From: Pradoshia sp. D12
GTDB lineage: Bacteria; Bacillota; Bacilli; Bacillales; Pradoshiaceae
Reading direction: 5' to 3'
Assembly (NCBI RefSeq): GCF_008935075.1
Contig: NZ_CP044545.1
Location: forward strand, 1,267,501 to 1,331,500
DNA: 64,000 bases
Shown here: positions 44,698 to 55,080 of the stretch, piece after piece
Layout: each line of letters opens with the position of its first letter
How positions within the stretch are numbered: position 1 is the stretch's first letter
Notes under the pieces: generated by a model
Told to the model about the DNA's origin: nothing
What the model saw: only the letters and a program-made list of their open reading frames with translations
Database searches by the model: none
Translations under genes and position numbers: made by a program

Positions 44698-47600
44698 GTA
44701 AACGTACAGATATTAAATCCATCCTGGTTATTGGATCCGGACCGATTGTAATCGGCCAGGCAGCAGAATTTGATTATGCGGGTACACAAGCTTGTCTGGC
44801 ATTAAAAGAAGAAGGGTATCGTGTAGTCCTGGTAAATTCCAACCCGGCTACAATTATGACAGACACGGAAATTGCAGATGCGGTTTATATTGAGCCATTA
44901 ACGTTAGAGTTTGTCAGTAAAATCATCCGTAAAGAACGCCCTGATGCTTTATTGCCCACACTTGGAGGCCAAACTGGACTAAATCTGGCTGTAGAACTGT
45001 CCAATTCTGGAGTGCTCGAGGAATGCAGTGTTGAAATTCTGGGAACAAAGCTATCGGCAATTGAGCAGGCTGAGGACCGTGATCTATTCCGAACCTTAAT
45101 GAACGAATTGAATGAACCGGTTCCTGACAGCGCAATTATTCATAATCTGGAAGAAGCCGAGGCTTTTGTTCAGACTGTAGGATACCCTGTAATTGTACGA
45201 CCGGCTTATACACTTGGAGGGACAGGCGGCGGAATCTGTTCAAACGAAGAGGAATTACGCGAGATTGTAGCCGGTGGTCTCAAGAGCAGTCCTGTCACCC
45301 AATGCTTGCTGGAAAAAAGTATTGCAGGGTTCAAGGAAATTGAATATGAAGTCATGAGAGATTCGAATGATAATGCAATCGTGGTTTGTAACATGGAAAA
45401 TATCGATCCTGTCGGAATACATACGGGAGATTCGATTGTAGTGGCACCGAGCCAAACATTGAGTGATCGAGAATATCAATTATTGCGCAATGCGTCGTTG
45501 AAAATTATTCGTTCTTTAAAAATTGAAGGAGGCTGTAATGTTCAGCTTGCTCTTGATCCAGATAGCTTCAATTACTACATTATCGAGGTTAACCCAAGGG
45601 TGAGCCGTTCGTCTGCACTTGCTTCTAAAGCAACCGGTTATCCCATTGCAAAGCTTGCAGCTAAAATTGCAGTTGGTTTGACACTTGATGAGATGATCAA
45701 TCCCGTAACTGGAAAAACATATGCGAGCTTTGAACCGGCACTTGATTATGTCGTAACCAAAATACCACGCTGGCCATTTGATAAATTTGAGGAAGGGAAC
45801 AGAACCCTCGGAACGCAAATGAAAGCAACTGGTGAGGTTATGGCAATTGGCAGAACGTTCGAGGAATCTCTATTAAAAGCAATTCGCTCCCTAGAGGTTG
45901 GAATCTTACACTTTGAATTGCCCAAGGCTGAGATGATTATGGATGAAGAGATTGAAAAACAAATTAAAAAAGCAACAGATGAACGTCTATTTTATATTGC
46001 TGAAGGGCTGAAGCGCGGATTAACGATTCAGTTGATCCATGAATGGTCTCGGATTGATTTATTCTTTCTGCATAAATTTGCAAAGATTGTTGAGATGGAA
46101 GCTAAACTATTAGAAGCCCCCTTCCATCCGGGATATACATTAATAGCCAAAAAACTTGGTTTCTCTGATTATATCTTAGCAAAGCTTTGGAATAGCTCTG
46201 AATTGGAAGTGTATCAATGGCGCATGGACAATCAAATTAAACCGGTATTTAAAATGGTCGATACCTGTGCTGCGGAGTTTGAATCTGAAACACCATATTT
46301 TTACTCCACTTATGAGGATGAGAATGAATCAATCATAACACCAAAGAGGAGTGTCGTCGTACTTGGTTCAGGACCCATTCGAATCGGGCAGGGAGTTGAA
46401 TTTGATTACGCAACTGTTCATTCTGTCTGGGCGATTAAAGAGGCCGGCTATGAAGCGATTATTATAAACAGCAATCCGGAAACGGTCTCAACTGATTTTA
46501 GCATATCAGACAAATTATATTTTGAGCCCTTAACGATTGAAGATGTGATGAATGTCATAGATTTAGAAAAACCAGAAGGGGTTATTGTACAATTTGGCGG
46601 CCAGACTGCCATTAATCTTGCCTCAGCCCTTGTAGAAAGAGGAGTTAAGATACTGGGAACGTCTTTAGAGGATGTAGATCGATCTGAAAATCGCGATATG
46701 TTTGAGCAAGCTTTAACGGAACTGAATATCCCGCAGCCTAAAGGGAAAACAGCCTTGTCAGTGGAGGAAGCAGTCGAAGTGGCTGATGAGATTGGATACC
46801 CTATTTTGGTAAGGCCGTCCTATGTTCTCGGTGGAAGGGCAATGGAGATCGTGGATGATCAGGAGGATTTACTGCATTATATGGAAAATGCCGTAAAGAT
46901 AAATCCGAAGCATCCTGTATTAATCGATCGTTATTTAACAGGGAAAGAAATTGAAGTGGATGCGATTTCTGATGGTGAAACAGTTGTTATTCCGGGAATC
47001 ATGGAGCATATTGAACGGGCTGGCGTCCATTCCGGCGATTCTATAGCAGTCTACCCTCCACAGAATCTATCAGAGAGTATGAAAGAAAAAATCATAGATT
47101 ATACGATTAAACTGGCAAAGGGTTTAAATATCATTGGCTTGTTTAATATCCAATATGTAGTCTCCAATAATGAAGTGTATGTAATTGAAGTTAATCCCCG
47201 TTCAAGCAGGACTGTGCCGTTCTTAAGCAAGATCACTAATGTTCCAATGGCAAACTTGGCTACTAAGGTCATTTTGGGACAAAAGCTTAAAGATTATGGT
47301 TTCGAAAATGGTCTTGTATCTGAAAAGACGGGTGTTTACGTAAAAGTACCGGTATTTTCATTCGCGAAGCTACGCCAGGTTGAAATTACGCTCGGACCAG
47401 AAATGAAGTCAACAGGTGAAGTGCTGGGAAAAGACGATACATTACAAAAGGCTTTGTATAAAGGGTTAATTGCATCAGGAATTCAGATAAAGCAATATGG
47501 AACTGTCCTCTTGACTGTTGCGGATAAAGACAAAGAAGAGGCCGTTTTACTTGCGGAACGTTTCAATGAAATCGGCTATCAAATCATTGCTACAGAGGGA

Positions 47601-47902
47601 ACGGCTCAAGCGTTAGATCAAGCGAATATTCCATGTCGAATTGTTGGAAAAATTGGCAGTGAAGAGCCGAACTTATTGGATATGATTCATAATGGCAAAG
47701 CACAGCTGGTTATTAATACGTTAACCAAGGGAAAACAGCCTGAACGTGATGGCTTTAGAATTCGTCGTGAGTCGGTTGAAAATGGGATTCCTTGCATGAC
47801 TTCCTTGGATACGGCCAATGCCATTTTAACAGTACTGGAATCGCTAACGTTTTCGACAACTAAAATGAACCATATGCAAACAGCCAAGGAGGCAATCAGC
47901 TT

Positions 47903-47906
<4 letters not shown>
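44694..47906 (+). CDS. pyrAB: Carbamoyl-phosphate synthase, pyrimidine-specific large chain
   Basis: A 1070-residue protein with two homologous ATP-grasp halves. Each half begins with a related loop ([20 protein letters not shown] at about residue 11, [20 protein letters not shown] at about 555). Both halves have full metal and ATP motifs ([35 protein letters not shown]). The C-terminal MGS-like allosteric domain (from about 935) carries the UMP/PRPP regulatory site. It makes carbamoyl phosphate from bicarbonate, ammonia and 2 ATP. Confidence 0.97.
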
Positions 47907-50286
<2,380 letters not shown>

Positions 50287-50290
<4 letters not shown>

Positions 50291-50916
50291 AAAGAAAAAT
50301 AGCAGAGCGTTTATTATCTATTCAAGCCGTTGCCTTACAGCCAAGCCATCCTTTTACCTGGTCATCTGGGATCAAATCTCCCATTTATTGTGATAATCGA
50401 TTAACGATGTCTTATCCGGAAGTACGGAAGGATATAGCGAAAGGTCTGGCTCAATTAATAAAAGAAAAATTTCCTGAAGCAGAGATTATTGCAGGAACAG
50501 CTACAGCAGGTATACCGCATGCTGCCTGGGTAAGTGAACAACTGGATTTCCCGATGATTTATGTACGTTCCAGTGCAAAAGGGCATGGAAAAGGAAATCA
50601 AATTGAGGGGAAAGCGGAAAAAAGCGATAAAGTGGTCATCGTGGAGGATTTGATCTCAACGGGAGGAAGCTCAATCACATGTGCCAAGGCATTGCGTGAA
50701 GCCGGCTGTGATGTACTAGGGGTTGTATCAATCTTTACATATGAAATGGATAAAGCAACTAGTGCATTTGCTGATATTGAGATTCCATACTATTCCTTAA
50801 GCGATTATTCTACTCTTATTGAAGTTGCGGAAGAACACCAATACGTGACAAAGGAGGAGCTGAATAAGCTCCGTAAATGGAAGCAAAATCCTTATGATGA
50901 GAGTTGGGTCAACTAA
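50287..50916 (+). CDS. pyrE: Orotate phosphoribosyltransferase
   Basis: A 209-residue type I PRTase that makes OMP from orotate and PRPP. The PRPP motif [14 protein letters not shown] is near residues 119-132, and [11 protein letters not shown] and [17 protein letters not shown] form the flexible catalytic loop. ATG 50287 overlaps the pyrF stop (ATGA). It is the last gene of the pyr operon; a terminator lies 160 nt downstream. Confidence 0.96.
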
Positions 50917-51076
50917 ATACATAAAGAGTCAGCGAGAAATGATTTGAATTTGTTTGAGTTTCCCCTTTTTGTTTATGTCTGTTAAACGTTATGTTGATTA
51001 TAGGTGATCTGATTGAGCGAATGCTAGAATTAGAGGGAGAGTATACCGCGAGCCGCCAACAAGAAATATCATAAGG

Positions 51077-51108
51077 AAAAAGACTGAGTGGTTTCATTCA
51101 GTCTTTTT
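51077..51108 (+). terminator. Terminator after the pyr operon
   Basis: AAAAGACTGA and TCAGTCTTTT (51077-51107) form a 10-bp stem ending in a short T-run. The 160 nt between pyrE and this stem hold no convincing gene. Confidence 0.78.
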
Positions 51109-51171
51109 GTTCATTCGGCTCTCGTAATAGTCTCCGGATAAGGTAAACTGGCATAAAAGGAGGAATGGAGA

Positions 51172-52008
51172 ATGGCAGAGTTACCCGAAATCTATCAATT
51201 AAGCACCCAGATGAATGACTCTCTCACGGGTAAACAAATTGAACGGGTGGAAATAAAGCAGGAAAAGTGCTGCAATGTTTCGGGGTTGGTATTTTCATCA
51301 CGAGTAATAGGATCAACGGTTAAAGCGGTTCAAAATAAAGGGAAAGGGATCATCGTTTCCCTATCGAATGGAGAAAACATGTTAATTTCGCTCGGGATGG
51401 GAGGAGATTTGCTTTACTTTGAACACATTTCATCCAATCCCGTTCAGGAAAAATATCAATTCCTTATCCAATTTCAAGATGGGACAGGGTTTTCCATCCG
51501 ATTTTGGTGGTTTGGAAAAGTGTATATCGCCAATGAACAAGAAATCAAAGAAGAAAAATCAATCAAAGATATTGCCTTCACTCCATTCGATGAGGAATTT
51601 ACCTATGACTATATCAGACGGTTGGTTAACGGAAAAAAAGCGGGAATTAAATCCTTCTTGTTGAATCAAAAAAACGTTGGCGGAATCGGCAATATGTATA
51701 TTCACGATATCTTGTTTGAAAGCGGAATTCATCCTCAGAAGAAAGTATCCGACCTATCGGAAGAAGAGGTCAAAAACCTCTATGACAGCATGCAGGAACA
51801 ATTGCACCATTCTTTATCCAAGGGGAGTTTTTCTCTTGAAAAGGATTTTTATGGACACAACGGTGGGTACTCGACGAGTGATTTTCAGATAGCGTATAAA
51901 AAAGGGGAACCTTGCCCTAGATGCGGGGAGACCATTCAATCGATCAAAACAGGAAGCACCACCTCGTACTTTTGTCCTGCGTGTCAGAGGTTGTCAAAGA
52001 CGGAATGA
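51172..52008 (+). CDS. Fpg/Nei-family DNA glycosylase-like protein with altered N-terminus
   Basis: A 278-residue protein with the full Fpg/Nei layout: N-terminal beta sandwich, H2TH region (QKNVGGIGNMYIHDILFESG, near residues 166-185) and a C-terminal zinc finger (CPRC, then CPAC 17 residues later). Family enzymes excise oxidised bases using Pro2 as nucleophile and Glu3. Here the start is Met-Ala-Glu-Leu-Pro-Glu, so Ala replaces Pro2, while Glu3 is kept. The zinc-finger arginine usually seen as GRGT also seems replaced (GSTT). It may be an atypical or non-lyase member. AAAGGAGGA precedes ATG 51172. It lies alone between terminators, outside the conserved gene order. Confidence 0.83.
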   Translation: MAELPEIYQLSTQMNDSLTGKQIERVEIKQEKCCNVSGLVFSSRVIGSTVKAVQNKGKGIIVSLSNGENMLISLGMGGDLLYFEHISSNPVQEKYQFLIQFQDGTGFSIRFWWFGKVYIANEQEIKEEKSIKDIAFTPFDEEFTYDYIRRLVNGKKAGIKSFLLNQKNVGGIGNMYIHDILFESGIHPQKKVSDLSEEEVKNLYDSMQEQLHHSLSKGSFSLEKDFYGHNGGYSTSDFQIAYKKGEPCPRCGETIQSIKTGSTTSYFCPACQRLSKTE

Positions 52009-52028
52009 AATATTCTGTCTTTTTTTGA
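51996..52028 (+). terminator. Terminator after the Fpg/Nei-like gene
   Basis: AAAGACGGAAT and ATTCTGTCTTT (one G-T pair, 51996-52022) form a stem followed by a T-run. It overlaps the last codons of the gene. Confidence 0.8.
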
Positions 52029-52146
52029 TTTTGTTCATCCAGGAAACATCAGTTTTAGTTAGACAATCCCACTAAAAGATGCTTGCAAATACCAAAAATT
52101 GGGTAAAAATATGAGTGTGAATGTGAATAAAAAGGAGGAAAAGAGC

Positions 52147-52893
52147 ATGGGGAGACTGGATGGAAAAGTGGCAATTATCACGGGTGCATCACGAGGAATG
52201 GGTTCTGAACACGTTAGAGAGTTTGTCAAAGAAGGAGCTAAAGTGGTGATTACGGATGTACTCGAAGCGGAGGGAAGGACGTTATCGAAAGAGCTCGGGG
52301 AGAACACACTATTTGTGAAACACGATGTAACCAATCCAGACGATTGGAAACATGTCATAAACCAAGCGGTTGAAGCCTTTGGACCTGTGACGGTTTTGGT
52401 GAATAATGCTGGATATGCTGGTCCTGTGTCTTCGCTGACCGATTTGGCAGATGAAGACTACCTCAAAATCATAAGTATAGACCAACATGGAACCTTCTAT
52501 GGGATGAAAGCGTTAATTCCGCATATGATCGAGGCGGGTGGAGGCTCCATTGTGAATATATCATCTACCGCAGGATTAAGACATGTCAATGGAACCCCCA
52601 ATGTGGCGTATACGGCAGCCAAACATGCAGTGAACGGGTTGACGAAAGCAGCAGCCGTAGAATACGCCGACAAGAATATTCGAATCAATGTGATATGTCC
52701 AGGAGGTGTATTAACCCCGCTGCTAAAAGAAACCTATACACAAGAACAACTGGATATGTATGCTACAGCTCCGATAGGACGATTATCAGACCCACAAGAA
52801 ATCTCTAAACCAGTCTTGTTTTTAGCCTCGGACGACGCCTCCTATATAACGGGAGCGGAGTATGTCGTGGATGGGGGACTATTAGCTAGATAG
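52147..52893 (+). CDS. Short-chain dehydrogenase/reductase (SDR)
   Basis: A 248-residue classical SDR. The cofactor loop is TGASRGMG (about residues 13-20), with VNNAG, a catalytic Ser in NISSTAG, and Tyr155-x-x-x-Lys159 in YTAAKH. An Asp follows the second strand (VITDV), which favours NAD(H) over NADP(H). The C-terminal GAEYVVDGGLLAR is typical. Best resemblance is to the 3-alpha-hydroxysteroid or cyclohexanol-type SDRs, but the substrate is not readable. ATG 52147 follows AAAGGAGG by 8 nt; the open frame extends upstream to 52099. It is in the variable patch after pyrE. Confidence 0.9.
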   Translation: MGRLDGKVAIITGASRGMGSEHVREFVKEGAKVVITDVLEAEGRTLSKELGENTLFVKHDVTNPDDWKHVINQAVEAFGPVTVLVNNAGYAGPVSSLTDLADEDYLKIISIDQHGTFYGMKALIPHMIEAGGGSIVNISSTAGLRHVNGTPNVAYTAAKHAVNGLTKAAAVEYADKNIRINVICPGGVLTPLLKETYTQEQLDMYATAPIGRLSDPQEISKPVLFLASDDASYITGAEYVVDGGLLAR

Positions 52894-52944
52894 CTCAATC
52901 GGGCGATAGGTGAAAATCAACCGACTGGCCGTCTTCAGAGGCTC

Positions 52945-52979
52945 AAAAAAATATCAGGGAAGATCCCTGATATTTTTTA
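52945..52979. terminator. Terminator after the SDR gene
   Basis: AAAAAATATCAGGGA and TCCCTGATATTTTTT form a long perfect stem with a 3-nt loop, T-rich on both strands. It can work in either direction. Confidence 0.92.
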
Positions 52980-53060
52980 TTGGCAGTCTTTTTCTCCCCC
53001 CACTTTAGCAAGTGTGTATAAGGAGGAAATTTAAGAAGATAACAAAACAGGTTAATATAA

Positions 53061-53195
53061 CTGTGGATATACTTTGATACTGTTCGTAATATGCAGCGAG
53101 CGGGAACTGATTTTTTTGTTGGGATACGAACGCCCTGGACACTCAGCAATGATGAAGTATCTTATTTCCTATTTAGAGTAATAACAAAAGAATAA
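53061..53195 (+). pseudogene. Remnant of an SdpI-family (SdpI/YhfL-type) membrane protein gene
   Basis: In the frame of 53061, the translation contains DFFVGIRTPWTLSNDEV (from 53109), which is the signature found just after a transmembrane helix in SdpI-family proteins (GIRTPWTLSxEEVW). The next expected Trp and the rest of the domain are missing: the frame continues with SYFLFRVITKE and stops at 53193. The upstream side is cut by a TAA at 53058. What is left is 44 codons of a gene normally near 200 codons. SdpI members give immunity to the toxin SDP or have unknown roles. Confidence 0.6.
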
Positions 53196-53206
53196 TAATA
53201 TAATAA

Positions 53207-53238
53207 AAACGCAGCGGAAAATTAAAACCGCTGCGTTT
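53207..53238 (-). terminator. Terminator after rqcH (minus strand)
   Basis: AAACGCAGCGG (53207-53217) and CCGCTGCGTTT (53228-53238) form an 11-bp stem; on the minus strand it is followed by TTATTATATT after the T-rich arm. Confidence 0.8.
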
Positions 53239-53240
53239 AT

Positions 53241-54944
53241 CTATGCTTTTAAGGATAAAACCACTTCTTCATCCGGGGTAACATAGTAGGTTGTTTGATT
53301 ATCATAGGTTACAAAGCCCGGTTTTGAGCCGGCTGTTTTTTTGACATGCCTGATTAGTGTAGAGTCTACCGGAACTTGGCTCGACTGCCTGGCTTTACTG
53401 AAATAGGCAGCCAGAATGGCGGCTTCTTTTATCGTTTGTTCGGTAGGGTTTGCATCGCGGATGACAACATGGGATCCCGGAATATCCTTTGTATGGAACC
53501 AAAGCTGATTTTTAGCCGCTAGGCGATTGGTTAAATATTCATTCTGCTTATTGTTTTTACCTACCAAAATTTCAATGCCATCACTGGACAAATAGGAATC
53601 AAGGACAGGTTTTAAATCTTTTTTCTTACCTTGCTTTTTGGTATATCTTTTTTTCACATATCCGCCTTCTTCAAGCTCTTCACGGATTTCCTGCAAATCT
53701 CTTGGTGAGGCAGTGTTCATTTGGTGGATTAAATTATCGAGATATTGAATTTCCTCATTTGTTTTTTCGATTTGATCGATTACAAAGGATTTGGCGTTCT
53801 TTGCCTTTTGGTATTTAGAAAAATACCATTGAGCATTTTCAGAAGGGGTTTTTCGGACATCGAGCTCAATCAAAAGAGTAGGTTGATTTTCATCATAATA
53901 ATCAATTACTTCAGCACTCTTCATTCCTTTGTTCAAAGCGTAAATATGACCGGTTATCAGTTCCCCGTATTTCTTGAATATTTCTGCCTTCTCTGAATCC
54001 TGCAGAGTCTCTTCTAATTTTATTAGTTTCTTTTCATTTTTTTCTTTTTCATTTGAGAGAATTCTCTCCAGGTCATGCGCTTGCTGCTTGACGCGATCCC
54101 GATCCGCTTTTTGATAATAAAAGCGATCTAACAATAAGCTTAGCGAAGGGAATTCCTTCTTATCACCTTTCAAATGCTGAAGGGGGATGAGGTAAAAAGC
54201 TTCCTTATCACCTGTAACCAATGTTGGCTGATAATTATGTGATTTTAATTGCTCCATTATTATATTGAAGCTCTCTGGAACGGTCTCCCTGTTTACGAGT
54301 CCAGCCCTGTATGTTATTTCTTTCGCAAGAAGAGGAGAGATACCAGCAAACTGTGTGACCAATTGTTTATCAATTTTGCCAGCAAAATAATCAATATGTG
54401 TCAAGCCTTTATCTATATCTGATAGCGGATTGATTTTATTCTGAGCTGGCGGCAAAACGTAGGAATGACCTGGCAATAATGTCCTGTAGCTGTTTAAAGC
54501 AGGCGGTACATGCTTGATACAGTCTATGATCATATTTCTTTCTTTATCAACAAGAATAATATTGCTGTGTTTGCCCATTATCTCTATGATTAATAATTTT
54601 TGAGTTATGTCGCCGATTTCATTGCGCCCTCTAATCTCAAATTTAATGATTCTTTCCAATTCAGGCTGTTCGATTTTCTCTATAAAATAGCCTTCCAAAT
54701 GTTTACGAAGCAGCATGCAAAACATGGGTGCTTCTGAAGGGTTATCCGTGTTTTCTTCTGTTAGTTGTACACGAGCATAGCTGGGATGTGCAGACAACAG
54801 AAGCTTATGATTGGTTCTGCCTGCGCGAATGACTAGCAGTAATTCATTTTTATAGGGCTGATGAATTTTTGTTATTCGTCCACCAGTTAACGTCTCTGAT
54901 AATTCTTCGGTCATTGCTCTTGTAAAAAAACCGTCAAAGGACAT
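53241..54944 (-). CDS. rqcH: Rqc2 homologue RqcH (NFACT family, YloA/FbpA)
   Basis: A 567-residue NFACT protein that recruits tRNA-Ala to stalled 50S subunits and adds C-terminal poly-alanine tails (ribosome-associated quality control). Order: NFACT-N (starts MSFDGFFTRAMTEEL, with KIHQPYKNELLL), a helix-hairpin-helix region (FAGISPLLAKEI), a long coiled coil (about residues 270-430) and NFACT-R (EILVGKNNKQNEYLTNRLA, LWFHTKDIPGSHVVI). ATG 54944 is chosen since AAGGTG lies 8 nt upstream and the protein then starts as in B. subtilis YloA. The open frame extends 21 codons further. Older names call it fibronectin-binding protein. Confidence 0.94.
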   Translation of the reverse strand: MSFDGFFTRAMTEELSETLTGGRITKIHQPYKNELLLVIRAGRTNHKLLLSAHPSYARVQLTEENTDNPSEAPMFCMLLRKHLEGYFIEKIEQPELERIIKFEIRGRNEIGDITQKLLIIEIMGKHSNIILVDKERNMIIDCIKHVPPALNSYRTLLPGHSYVLPPAQNKINPLSDIDKGLTHIDYFAGKIDKQLVTQFAGISPLLAKEITYRAGLVNRETVPESFNIIMEQLKSHNYQPTLVTGDKEAFYLIPLQHLKGDKKEFPSLSLLLDRFYYQKADRDRVKQQAHDLERILSNEKEKNEKKLIKLEETLQDSEKAEIFKKYGELITGHIYALNKGMKSAEVIDYYDENQPTLLIELDVRKTPSENAQWYFSKYQKAKNAKSFVIDQIEKTNEEIQYLDNLIHQMNTASPRDLQEIREELEEGGYVKKRYTKKQGKKKDLKPVLDSYLSSDGIEILVGKNNKQNEYLTNRLAAKNQLWFHTKDIPGSHVVIRDANPTEQTIKEAAILAAYFSKARQSSQVPVDSTLIRHVKKTAGSKPGFVTYDNQTTYYVTPDEEVVLSLKA

Positions 54945-55080
54945 ATATGTGACACCTTCTTTAGTAAGTATTCGAATTATAAATCTCCATTCAAACAAGT
55001 ATAGCATTTTTTAGGACAACTCTGAATAAACATGTACCAAAGAAAGTTATTCGGATTGTTAAGGAGGTTGTATCCGTCAC

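Noticed and set aside
50990-51073. 27-codon frame after pyrE
   Set aside because: A short acidic frame (starts MLIIGDLIERMLELEGEY) without a ribosome site. It could be a frameshifted remnant, but nothing identifies it.
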